A stretch of DNA of 17,774 nucleotides from JAIBCM01 sp041395165 (GTDB taxonomy: Bacteria; Verrucomicrobiota; Verrucomicrobiia; JADLBR01; JAIBCM01). The DNA is taken from contig JAWLBA010000021.1 of assembly GCA_041395165.1 (NCBI GenBank), positions 1 through 17,774 of the forward strand, written 5' to 3'. Positions 6,908-14,828 of this stretch are shown here, in pieces. Positions within the stretch are counted from its first letter, which is position 1; every line of letters starts with the position of its first letter. A program made the translations under genes and the position numbers. Below the pieces are notes generated by a model. It saw only the letters and a list, made by a program, of their open reading frames with translations, was not told the DNA's origin and did not search any database.

Positions 6908-8182
6908 TTATTTCGTCAATGCCGGTTTCTTTTCAAGAATCCTGACTTTTCTTTCGACGGGTTTCGATTCATTCACTTTACCTGAACGCGATGCATAAAA
7001 ATTTCTTATCCCTTCTGATAATTGCAAGGAGTAGTTGAGGGATTGCTGTCCTTGATCGAATGGCTCGGGATATTTTAAATTTCGAAACCATTGCATTTTA
7101 AGTTTTAAAGGTAAGGTGTCCGGTGGAAGTAAGGGTGAAATGGGAACTTGTTGTGCAGTTGCATGACAAGATAAACAGGATGAGGCGGGATTATCCACTG
7201 GCCCATTCATTCTTCCCGCATAACCGCCTTTTCCTGGCAAAAAATCCAAATCAGGATTTAACCACGTCTCTTTAATGACGGCTTCTTTCGTTGCCACCAT
7301 TTCTTCCGTTATCCCAGGATCATTTCCCCACATGAGGCCGACAGGCACCATCCTGTCCCACACTGTTTTTCCTTCAAGCATTCCGTTGTAAACAAATGCG
7401 CCAAATACCCATCCTGTTTCTTCCGCTCGGGAATCTCGCACGGCTAGATCAACTTGAATTAAACGAAGCGATTCAATTTTTCGTTTCAAGCTGTCTTTCA
7501 AGTTTTCGTGAATAAAAGCTTCCCAAGTTTTAGCGCCTTTTAAATAGGCCACCTCTTTTTCATCAGCTTGGGTAAAGATTAATTTTACCGAAACTGTGCC
7601 TACAGGAAAGTCAGCTTTGCTAGGATCTGGTGCTTGGGGATTTTGCCAAACTTGTCCAACCGTATAACCTCCTGCTGCATTATAGAGTCCTACTCCCCAA
7701 TTTTGGTATTGGTTGGTTTGCGATTTGGCTAATTCGCCAGGAAGTGAATCTCTTTCTCGCGTTAATCCATGCACAAACTCCCTGCCATTGGAATCCCAAT
7801 GTAACCAAGGTGCATGATACCATTTTCTAGTTTTGTTGTTTTGCCCTGCCCAATCAACTTCTTCGTTGCCTTCAATGGCATAGTTTAATACTGCTTTGAG
7901 ATATTTTTCAGACTCTTTTTTGAAATCAATTTGTTCCCAGGCTAAATCTTTTTCTTTTATCAATTTTTCAGGATAATCCTGACTTAATTGAAACACTGAC
8001 CCCTTCCAGTTTTCGATCGGTTTTTCGTGGGCATTGGGAAATTTCTGTTCTTCGGCTAAAGCCATTTCAACTTTAAGCAAAAGTGTTAAAGCAAACGATA
8101 GACAAGCCCATATATTGATAAGCCTCATAAGGAAACTGGATTTGGACGATTTTCGCAATGTTTCATTAAAAGAAAAGAACAT
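6908..8182 (-). CDS. Secreted monohaem cytochrome c-like protein
   Basis: 424 aa, ATG 8182-8180, preceded by AGGA five nt upstream, one of the few clear ribosome binding sites here; an internal ATG at 8128 lacks one. The N-terminus has basic residues then a hydrophobic stretch (NIWACLSFALTLLLKVEMALA, ~23-43), read as a Sec signal with cleavage after ALA. A single haem c motif CLSCH (336-340) lies in NGPVDNPASSCLSCHATAQQ. Conserved-looking blocks include WYHAPWLHW (~121-129), GREFVHGLTRER (~133-144), NWGVGLYNAAGGYTVGQVW (~161-179) and VPVGLMWGNDPG (~279-290). I have seen this architecture in uncharacterised bacterial cytochrome-family proteins; the electron partner and substrate are unknown. 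It lies between two defence loci on the same strand, but nothing ties it to them. It has long gaps to both neighbours and is probably its own transcription unit. Confidence 0.75.
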   Translation of the reverse strand: MFFSFNETLRKSSKSSFLMRLINIWACLSFALTLLLKVEMALAEEQKFPNAHEKPIENWKGSVFQLSQDYPEKLIKEKDLAWEQIDFKKESEKYLKAVLNYAIEGNEEVDWAGQNNKTRKWYHAPWLHWDSNGREFVHGLTRERDSLPGELAKSQTNQYQNWGVGLYNAAGGYTVGQVWQNPQAPDPSKADFPVGTVSVKLIFTQADEKEVAYLKGAKTWEAFIHENLKDSLKRKIESLRLIQVDLAVRDSRAEETGWVFGAFVYNGMLEGKTVWDRMVPVGLMWGNDPGITEEMVATKEAVIKETWLNPDLDFLPGKGGYAGRMNGPVDNPASSCLSCHATAQQVPISPLLPPDTLPLKLKMQWFRNLKYPEPFDQGQQSLNYSLQLSEGIRNFYASRSGKVNESKPVERKVRILEKKPALTK

Positions 8183-8497
8183 AAATTTCCTGTGGTTGTT
8201 TTCTCGGTTTAAAATCAGTCATCCATCGCTTCGCGATCATTCAAAGCAACTGCTCATCTCTGATCGTTAGCTTTTAATCATCGCTTGCTAAAAAATGAAG
8301 CACCGTAAAGAGTCGCGAAGTTCCTAAAGAAACTTTTGCTTACCCTTTACCGTGCTTAAAAAGATTTCTGAGTTTGCACAAATTAAAGCTTAAATAAGAT
8401 TATAAATCTTAAAACAATTAACAAATCATGAGTTTATCTTGGTCTAATTCCTCGCTATCGACGAGCCGACGGCAATAAAGTGGAAGATTCGCTAAGA
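8183..8497. other. Intergenic region with several hairpins
   Basis: 315 nt between the CD-NTase gene and the cytochrome-like gene. It holds the long stem-loop at 8298-8357 (listed separately), a short ATCGC-ttc-GCGAT hairpin around 8226-8238, and a TAGC/GCTA pair around 8268-8290. I see no ORF of note. The promoter of the cytochrome-like gene should lie here (minus strand), but I cannot name its boxes with confidence. Confidence 0.5.
8298..8357 (-). terminator. Long stem-loop, probable terminator of the RM-CBASS operon
   Basis: AAGCACCGTAAAG (8298-8310) pairs with CTTTACCGTGCTT (8345-8357) over 13 positions with one mismatch; inner bases (GCGAAGTT with AACTTTTGC) extend the stem. Read on the minus strand, about 140 nt past the CD-NTase stop, the stem is followed within a few bases by a run of six T, as for an intrinsic terminator. 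On the plus strand it is followed by A-rich sequence. The stem is long for a terminator, so a small structured RNA is an alternative. Confidence 0.5.
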
Positions 8498-9391
8498 TTA
8501 CCAATTGTTCCAAAGCGCTATTACCGCTTTGATGAATTGGTCTCCGTTGGCAATCGGCCAACAAACCATCGAATCATCTCGCAAAAGGTAATATTGTTCA
8601 TTTGCACAAACAAAATTTGTGCGATCATTCGTTTGATAAAGCCACCTTAAGATATTTAGGACTATTTCTTGGCAGTTGCCGGTAAATTTCTCGATCGGCA
8701 CGTTGTAGAGCAAACCTTCGATGAAGTATGACGGCGCAATTCCCTTACCAATCGCACCATCATCAACAAGCTTGCATCGCATATTCTTAAAAATGCGAAC
8801 CATTGGTTTAAACCAGTGATTTGTCGCTTGATGTTTTTTTGTCAGATTTTGCGAATGTATTTTTGGAAAATTAATAATTTCCCCACTTAATGAAGTTGGA
8901 AATATTATCCCCTCTACATAGTCGCAATTGCTGTTGCTGATGAACCGTGTGTATCGGCGATACAAATAACAGGGCACAACATCAGCATTACGCCGAGAAC
9001 CGCTTGCCTTGATTTTGATGGCTTTATTACCAGGGACTGAATCACTTCCAAATGCAGTGGAGAGCCGAGTGACGACTCCCTGTTTGAATTCCCCAAACGT
9101 GTAACTAGCCGTGCCGTTAGCCAGATGATATGCTGCCTGTTGATCTAATGGAAGCTTGCTTACATCACCACGCATGATGGAATCCAATCGAATGACCGTA
9201 TCAACATCGCTTTCAGCATAAATATTTGAGTCATTTCCGTATGAACCTTGCAAACACACCTCGAATGACTTGTCCGCATACAGCGCTTTTGGGCTTTCGA
9301 GAGCCGCCTTGATTGTGGCGTAGGTTTCTTTTGATTGTGTAATCGAGCCTTGATGCGACCAAGTTTCGAGTTGTGATTCAGGGATTGCCAT
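8498..9391 (-). CDS. CBASS cyclic-oligonucleotide synthase (CD-NTase, CdnE-like)
   Basis: 297 aa, last gene of the array, starting 4 nt after the patatin stop codon. The nucleotidyltransferase core is plain: LQGSYGND (residues 47-54), then SDVDTVIRL (61-69) giving metal ligands D62 and D64, and a third acidic residue, D137, in RRNADVVPCYLY. The N-terminal helix and the C-terminal helical half fit the OAS/cGAS-like fold, and the length is normal for CD-NTases (~290-400 aa). On infection such enzymes make a cyclic di- or trinucleotide that activates a co-encoded effector. The GSYxND...SDVD pattern looks like clade E (pyrimidine-using, e.g. cyclic UMP-AMP producers), but clade cannot be fixed by eye. 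With the adjacent patatin it makes a minimal two-gene (type I) CBASS: I see no Cap2/Cap3, HORMA or TRIP13 gene. Confidence 0.9.
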   Translation of the reverse strand: MAIPESQLETWSHQGSITQSKETYATIKAALESPKALYADKSFEVCLQGSYGNDSNIYAESDVDTVIRLDSIMRGDVSKLPLDQQAAYHLANGTASYTFGEFKQGVVTRLSTAFGSDSVPGNKAIKIKASGSRRNADVVPCYLYRRYTRFISNSNCDYVEGIIFPTSLSGEIINFPKIHSQNLTKKHQATNHWFKPMVRIFKNMRCKLVDDGAIGKGIAPSYFIEGLLYNVPIEKFTGNCQEIVLNILRWLYQTNDRTNFVCANEQYYLLRDDSMVCWPIANGDQFIKAVIALWNNW

Positions 9392-9395
9392 ACGC

Positions 9396-10376
9396 TTAAA
9401 GTAAGAAACTTTTTAATTCGTCCTCACGTTCGGAAAATGAAAGTCGTCCTTTTTGAACCAATCGATTCAATTTGTTCAAATCATGTTCAAGAAGATCAGT
9501 TGCCATCGCAGGCTCGACGAAGGAATCACTGATTCGGATTGTCGGAACATCCTTAAACATCAGACTGCGCAGAACTTCCATTGAACAAGTATTTGTTCCC
9601 AATATCTTCTGCAAAAAATCGCTGTTAAATCCGTGCCGAATCATGCCCCACCCACCGCGAATCCGGCCAACTTTTTTCAGGAATGAAGGTTCTGGATACG
9701 AGCCGACACCGAGGCTTACAACACGCAAATTTTCGCGAGATAGTTTGAGCGCACCTGTCGCATCGCAGAGAGCATAAAGAGTTGGATTATTGGCGCAAAA
9801 ACCACCATCGCCAAGCTCGATACTGTCCCCTGTGCTCGTTTTTACCGTATGCCGGTCAAAAAATGGATATGCCGAACATGATGCAATGACTGCATCGGCT
9901 ACAGTGCAACCCCAAAAAGGAACAAACGATCCTTTGGAGCCGAATGCTTGGTCTTTTAAAATTTTAAAAATCTTTGGCCGCTCGTCTTGCCAATTCGTTG
10001 CCACGATTCCGATTCGAGTTTTGAAAACTTCGTAGGTTTGATTCTCAAACACCGTATGCGCTAGAGATCGTAGCGCTTCTGACCGCTCTTTTGCATTTGT
10101 TCCCTTCATAATATCGGGAACATGTTTTTCATAGAGGGAACGAACGTCAGTGGCTTTCTCCCCTCGCGCAAGCAAAGCGGCGATTATTGCTCCGGTGCTC
10201 GTTCCATAAATCAAATCAAAGCATTCATAAAGGCGCTTTTCCGTCATCGCCTCGATTTCTTCCAAAATCCCAAGCGTGTAAAAACCTTTCGCTCCCCCAC
10301 CATCAAGAGACAAGATGCGAAACGGAGCAACCGCTTTTGTGCTGACTGGTGATTGGTTGATTGTTTCTGAAATCAT
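9396..10376 (-). CDS. CBASS effector: patatin-like phospholipase (CapV/CapE type)
   Basis: 326 aa. The patatin domain has all three hallmarks: the oxyanion-hole loop DGGGAKG (25-31), nucleophile elbow GTSTG with Ser60, and catalytic Asp190 in LGDGGFCANNP. The predicted reaction is hydrolysis of membrane phospholipids to free fatty acids once the cyclic nucleotide made by the next gene binds. This kills or stalls the infected cell. Length and layout match CapV/CapE effectors, which are single-domain and without a signal peptide. Its ATG (10376-10374) overlaps the hsdR stop codon as ATGA, so translation is coupled to the restriction gene. The CD-NTase follows after 4 nt. Base composition is lower in GC than hsdR, hinting at a separate origin from the restriction genes. 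Confidence 0.9.
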   Translation of the reverse strand: MISETINQSPVSTKAVAPFRILSLDGGGAKGFYTLGILEEIEAMTEKRLYECFDLIYGTSTGAIIAALLARGEKATDVRSLYEKHVPDIMKGTNAKERSEALRSLAHTVFENQTYEVFKTRIGIVATNWQDERPKIFKILKDQAFGSKGSFVPFWGCTVADAVIASCSAYPFFDRHTVKTSTGDSIELGDGGFCANNPTLYALCDATGALKLSRENLRVVSLGVGSYPEPSFLKKVGRIRGGWGMIRHGFNSDFLQKILGTNTCSMEVLRSLMFKDVPTIRISDSFVEPAMATDLLEHDLNKLNRLVQKGRLSFSEREDELKSFLL

Positions 10377-12730
10377 GCCTTTGCGTATAAATACCTTTGG
10401 AATCCTGCGAAGACTTTGCCGATTTCATCCGGTTTGCCGAGATCGGCCACGGCATCGGCGATGGAATCGTGATATTTCAGGCGCAGCAACGGAGTGAGTT
10501 TGTCCTGATCCAATTCTTCCACGCCCACCGTGACGTAATGCTGAAGCACGAAATCCAAAAACGTCTGCTGTTTGGCGTTGAATTGCGTGTTGATGTAAAC
10601 CTTCGCGTTGGCCGCGCGCACTTCCCGCGTGACCGGTGGCACGGCGTAAGCCACATGCGCCAGCACGTCGAACAAATCGCTGTTCTCCGCATCGATGATG
10701 CGTTGCATTTCCGCGAGTTGTTCCTTGCCGAAACCTTTCTCCGCCAAACCCACCAATAATTTTGCGCGTGTATCCGGCGCGCTCCAAATGGCGCGCAATT
10801 CTGCTTCGTCTTTGAAAAACTCCGGCAGCTTGCCGAACAACATTTCCATGAATTGTTGCGCGCTCATCGGCGTGCCGTCTGGATGCCAGAAAGTCGTGCT
10901 CATCATGTGCTGAATGTTGCGCGCTTTCCCGTCCGCCAGCTTCACTTTCACTTTTCGCTTTTTCGGTCCCGGTTCTTTTTCGCACACGCACGGAGTCTGT
11001 CCGCAATCTTTGCATGGTTTTGGTTCAACCACACAGACGCACGGACGTTGACCGCACTTCGAGCACGGCTCTTTTGGTTCCTCCTCAATCGGCTCGCCAT
11101 CCCATTCCGGGTCGCTGAAATGCAGATGCGCTTTCACGAAATCGTAAATCGTGAAATAATCTTTGCCGTCGAAAAGGCGCGTGCCGCGTCCGATGATTTG
11201 CTTGAACTCAATCATCGAATTGATCGGACGCATCAGAACGATGTTGCGAACGTTACGCGCGTCCACGCCCGTCGAAAGTTTCTGTGATGTCGTGAGAATC
11301 GTTGGAATCGATTTCTCGTTGTCCTGGAAATCACGCAGATATTGTTCGCCCAATGCGCCATCGTCCGCCGTGACGCGATGACAATAATTCGGGTCGCTGC
11401 TTTTCTTGATTTGATTGATCAGATCGCGGACGAGCAACGCGTGAGATTGGTTCGCGCAAAATACCAGCGTCTTTTCGTTCTGGTTGATTTGGGACATGAA
11501 GATTTCCACGCGCTTCTTTTCGCGTTCGCGAATTTCGATGCTGCGATTGAAATCCGGTTCGTCGTAGATTTTTCCCGACTCGATTTCCCCCTCAACCACG
11601 GTGTCGTCCGGCGTATAAACGTAATAATCCAGCGTCGTGTGAATCTGCTTCACCTTGAACGGCGTGAGAAATCCGTCGTTGATTCCCTCTTTGAGCGAAT
11701 AAACGAAAACCGGCTCGCCGAAATATTTGTAGGTGTCAGCGTTTTCTTTGCGTTTCGGTGTCGCGGTCAAACCAAGCTGAACCGCCGGTTTAAAATATTC
11801 CATGATGCCGCGCCAGTTGCCTTCGTCGTTCGCCCCGCCACGATGACATTCGTCGATGATGATGAAGTCGAAAAAGTCCGGCGGATATTCTCCGAAAGAC
11901 GGACTCGGTTTGCCGTCTTTTTCCGGCCCACTCATGAACGTCTGGAATATTGTGAAGAAAATGCTGCCGTTCTTTGGAACTTTGCCTTTCTTGCGAATGT
12001 CATCCGGCGAAATGCGAACCAGCGCGTCTTCGGGAAATGCGGAGAACGCGTTGTAAGCCTGGTTCGCCAGAATATTTCGGTCCGCCAGAAACAGAATCCT
12101 CGGACGGCGTGTCGGTTCTCCACTCAAGTTCCAGCGCGAATGAAACAGTTTCCACGCGAGTTGAAACGCGATGAATGTTTTTCCGGTTCCAGTTGCGAGC
12201 GTTAGCAGGATGCGTGACTTGCCATGCGCGACCGCATCCAGCACGCGTTCAATGGCAATGTCCTGATAATAACGTCCCGGATGCGAACCGCCTTTGTCTT
12301 CATACGCCACATCCGCAAAGCGATCCCGCCAGGTATTCGTTTCAGCAAAAGTTTTGTTCCACAATTCTTCGGGCGTTGGATAACACGCAGTCTCGCCTTC
12401 CGCGCCCGACTGCATGTCGATGCCGTAGATGCCTTGTCCGTTGGTGGAATAGGTGAAACGTATCTTGAGTTTGCCCGCGTAATCTTTTGCCTGCGCCACG
12501 CCTTTGGTCAGTTCTTCATCCCACGCCTTGGCTTCAATGACGGCTAGCTTGGTGTTGCAATATTCCAAAACGTAATCCGCGCAGATGGGTTTGTCTCGTT
12601 TGCCGTGACCCTCGATGCGACCGGGCGCGATCAGAAACTCGCGCCGAATACGGCTTCCCTCGACCACGCCCCAACCCGCTGCTTTCAGCGCGGGATCAAT
12701 GTATTCAGCTCTGGTTTCTGCTTCGTTCAT
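10373..12730 (-). CDS. hsdR: Type I restriction enzyme, R subunit (EcoEI-like HsdR)
   Basis: 785 aa. The N-terminal nuclease domain has ADYVLEY (D52) and VIEAKAW (E66, K68), a PD-(D/E)xK pair. The SF2 motor follows: Walker A ATGTGKT (179-185), DECH box (293-296), LTATP (321-325) and IGRGTR (513-518). After the motor a Cys-rich insert (556-583) carries two copies of CxxCGQxPCVC, likely two small zinc-binding knuckles. The rest (~620-785) resembles the EcoEI-type R C-terminal domain that docks onto the methylase. Length is close to EcoEI R (~810 aa). The enzyme translocates and cuts DNA lacking the host methylation mark, acting with HsdM and HsdS. It starts 1 nt after the stop of the broken nuclease gene and overlaps the patatin start by 4 nt. 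All key residues are intact, so it should be active. Confidence 0.95.
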   Translation of the reverse strand: MNEAETRAEYIDPALKAAGWGVVEGSRIRREFLIAPGRIEGHGKRDKPICADYVLEYCNTKLAVIEAKAWDEELTKGVAQAKDYAGKLKIRFTYSTNGQGIYGIDMQSGAEGETACYPTPEELWNKTFAETNTWRDRFADVAYEDKGGSHPGRYYQDIAIERVLDAVAHGKSRILLTLATGTGKTFIAFQLAWKLFHSRWNLSGEPTRRPRILFLADRNILANQAYNAFSAFPEDALVRISPDDIRKKGKVPKNGSIFFTIFQTFMSGPEKDGKPSPSFGEYPPDFFDFIIIDECHRGGANDEGNWRGIMEYFKPAVQLGLTATPKRKENADTYKYFGEPVFVYSLKEGINDGFLTPFKVKQIHTTLDYYVYTPDDTVVEGEIESGKIYDEPDFNRSIEIREREKKRVEIFMSQINQNEKTLVFCANQSHALLVRDLINQIKKSSDPNYCHRVTADDGALGEQYLRDFQDNEKSIPTILTTSQKLSTGVDARNVRNIVLMRPINSMIEFKQIIGRGTRLFDGKDYFTIYDFVKAHLHFSDPEWDGEPIEEEPKEPCSKCGQRPCVCVVEPKPCKDCGQTPCVCEKEPGPKKRKVKVKLADGKARNIQHMMSTTFWHPDGTPMSAQQFMEMLFGKLPEFFKDEAELRAIWSAPDTRAKLLVGLAEKGFGKEQLAEMQRIIDAENSDLFDVLAHVAYAVPPVTREVRAANAKVYINTQFNAKQQTFLDFVLQHYVTVGVEELDQDKLTPLLRLKYHDSIADAVADLGKPDEIGKVFAGFQRYLYAKA

Positions 12731-12731
12731 G

Positions 12732-13654
12732 TTAGGATTTCATGAGTTTAAAACTGACCTGATAACGGTAGAAGGAAATATTCGGTATCAGACTCAGGGC
12801 GCGGCGAATCTTTTGATCGTCCTCATGCGCCACAATAGCGCCCAAAACTTTTTGACCATCCTCCGCTAATTCATCCTGCACATAACTCATGTAACGAAGT
12901 GTCTGGCCGACGACCAAATCACTCGCGCGACCTTTCTTGAGTTCCACGACCAGCAGACGTTTTTTGTCTTTGCTGATGGCCAGAATATCGAGCGGGCCGG
13001 TGTCGGTTTCATATTGCTGGGCCTTTTCGCCTTCTTCCTCGTAAATATCGTAATCCTTGCCTAGTTCGGTATGCGCCCAGTTCTTCACCAGAAATTCTTC
13101 GAGATGTTCTTCCAAGGCGAACGATAATGGATCTTCGACAGTAGTATCGGTCGAAACCAGTTTCGGCGCGGAAATGTTCCCAGAAGTTTTTCCAGTTCTT
13201 CGCGATGCTGGCTGATGTTGCTGACTGTGCCGATTGACCCGGTGGAGTGACGCAGCGCCTCACTCATCGCAGCGCGATCAATGGATGTGTTAAGCCACGT
13301 AACGCTTCGGCGGTGCGGCAGAGCTTTGCTCGCATCGTAAAAATAATCACCGGTGATTTCCCCGACGCGATAATGGCCGGTGCCATCAGGACACAGAACG
13401 ATGTCGCCTTTTTGAATTCCCTTGCTCACCGTCCAGAGCGCGCCACAGGCAAGCCCAGCGCCGATCTTTGTTTTGTCGGGATTCGCTGCCAGAAAAACGG
13501 GAATAAACTCTTTATTAAACGCGCGCCATTCATTCGGAAACTTGCCGGTCAAATCTTTCCCGAAAATAAATCCAGCGCCGATTGAATTGCTGGCGAAGCA
13601 TTCTTCGGCGTGAGCACTCCCTTTCCCGAGCATGACGCGATAATAGTTTTTCAT
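12732..13654 (-). pseudogene. DUF91/NucS-like PD-(D/E)xK nuclease, split by a 1-nt frameshift
   Basis: Two frames together make one protein of the family often seen inside type I RM operons. The first (13654-13085) gives KNYYRVMLGKGSAHAEE through GTVSNISQHREELEKLLG, then drifts out of frame. The sense continues in the next frame as NISAPKLVSTDTTVEDPLSF then ALEEHLEEFLVKNWAHTELG to SFKLMKS. The switch falls at GGG (plus-strand CCC, 13179-13181): adding one G restores a single 307-aa frame, and total length 923 nt is one short of a multiple of three. The C-terminal half has GPLDILAI and VVELKKG, the D and ExK of a PD-(D/E)xK site. That half has only a TTG (13115) as possible start, so it is not a natural separate gene. 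Either the gene is disabled, it is rescued by slippage, or this is a sequencing error. The intact protein would be an accessory DNA nuclease. Confidence 0.85.
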
Positions 13655-13664
13655 GGTTGTTCGG

Positions 13665-14828
13665 TTAAAGTTGGCCAGTAAAAGCGTGGTGCAACAGCGA
13701 CTTTTTCAGCTCTTCCAACGCGGAGAGCTTTTGTTCGTAAATCTTCGCCAGCCGTTCGGTTTCTTCCGACAAACCCTCGAGCTTAGCGACGATTTGTTTT
13801 TGTTCCTTTTCAGATTGTGGAAATGAAATCAAAAGTTCAGCGAGCTTCGTCGCATTGAAGCCACCTTGTGCGCTGCCTGATACACCGGCTTTAATGCGAT
13901 CCCAATAGGAAGGCGTTTGAAAAAACAGATTCACGAATTGCGGCAACAATTCTTTGGTGCTCAATTTCATGCGAATCAAGTAAGAAGCAAAAACAGCATC
14001 GGGCGGTTCGGTAACAAGATAACTCTTTCCCGTGGTTGCTCCTGTCCGGGCAAAAACAATGTCACCGTCAGCGAGTTTGTATTTTGGAAAATCGCTCGCA
14101 TCAATCGGGCATGATGGAACGCTTGACCAGTCAACACCGTTGTCTTGAATGTCCGTAATGCGAAGAAATTTTGGCCCAACGTGTTCCCACGAAGCCGATT
14201 CCGTGTAGCCGTAATTTATTTGAGACAAGTCTCCTAGTTTCTTTTCAACCCATCCCTTGCCGCGCAGGGCGAAGATGGATTGAAGATGGCTTTCAAAGAG
14301 AGCGCGGGCGTTTTGGAGATTCTTTTCGGCGTTGGCTTTGGCCGCGACAAGTCCCGCAAACGCTTCGTCCAGAATGCTGGCAATCCGATTCTGCGCGGAA
14401 AGGGACGGAAACTGAATGTCTCGGTCATTCATTGAGCCCATCGAGACGTGCATCATTGTTGTGCCCGTCCCCTGATCCTCTTTGATTTTTTCGGTATCCC
14501 ATTCGAAGAAATAGAAAAGAAACTTCTGATCAATCTGAGAACGGTCATGAATGACTTTCCAGATGTGGTAATGATAAATTACCTTGCCACCAGTCCAAAT
14601 GCGCGGGCCGAAAGATGCAGACCACGCGTAAAGCAAATCACCAGTATCGCAGTATTTTTTCTCGTCCAATTCCAAGTTGGAGAAATACCAATGATCATTC
14701 GTGAAAAAATTTCCTACGCGAAGCACCCGATATTTGCCGTCAGCAAGGAGTTCAGGCTTGCTATATGCGCGACCATTTACCAATTCGCAGACCTCACCGA
14801 GCTTTTTTGTCTGCCACCCGTTCTTCAT
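13665..14828 (-). CDS. hsdS: Type I restriction-modification specificity subunit
   Basis: 387 aa with the two-half layout of HsdS. Target recognition domain 1 is at ~1-140 (opening KKLGEVCELVNGRAYSKPEL), and a conserved helical spacer at ~140-195 (LSAQNRIASILDEAFAGL, then AKANAEKNLQNARALFESHL). Domain 2 is at ~195-340 (VEKKLGDLSQINYGYT, GDIVFARTGATTGKSYLV), with a second coiled-coil at ~345-387 (KEQKQIVAKLEGLSEETERL, then KSLLHHAFTGQL). The two domains each read one half of a bipartite DNA site and set the sequence methylated by HsdM and protected from HsdR. The ATG overlaps the hsdM stop codon as ATGA, and the nuclease gene follows after 10 nt. Length is within the usual 380-460 aa and both halves look intact. 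The site recognised cannot be read from sequence. Confidence 0.93.
   Translation of the reverse strand: MKNGWQTKKLGEVCELVNGRAYSKPELLADGKYRVLRVGNFFTNDHWYFSNLELDEKKYCDTGDLLYAWSASFGPRIWTGGKVIYHYHIWKVIHDRSQIDQKFLFYFFEWDTEKIKEDQGTGTTMMHVSMGSMNDRDIQFPSLSAQNRIASILDEAFAGLVAAKANAEKNLQNARALFESHLQSIFALRGKGWVEKKLGDLSQINYGYTESASWEHVGPKFLRITDIQDNGVDWSSVPSCPIDASDFPKYKLADGDIVFARTGATTGKSYLVTEPPDAVFASYLIRMKLSTKELLPQFVNLFFQTPSYWDRIKAGVSGSAQGGFNATKLAELLISFPQSEKEQKQIVAKLEGLSEETERLAKIYEQKLSALEELKKSLLHHAFTGQL

Noticed and set aside
11342..12205. 287-codon plus-strand frame opposite hsdR
   Set aside because: It is a shadow of the GC-richer hsdR gene; hsdR carries all helicase motifs while this frame is Arg/Phe-rich with no recognisable domain.
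12732..13115. Independent small nuclease gene
   Set aside because: It has only a TTG start, and its upstream sense continues in frame into the end of the preceding frame; it is the C-terminal half of one frameshifted gene.
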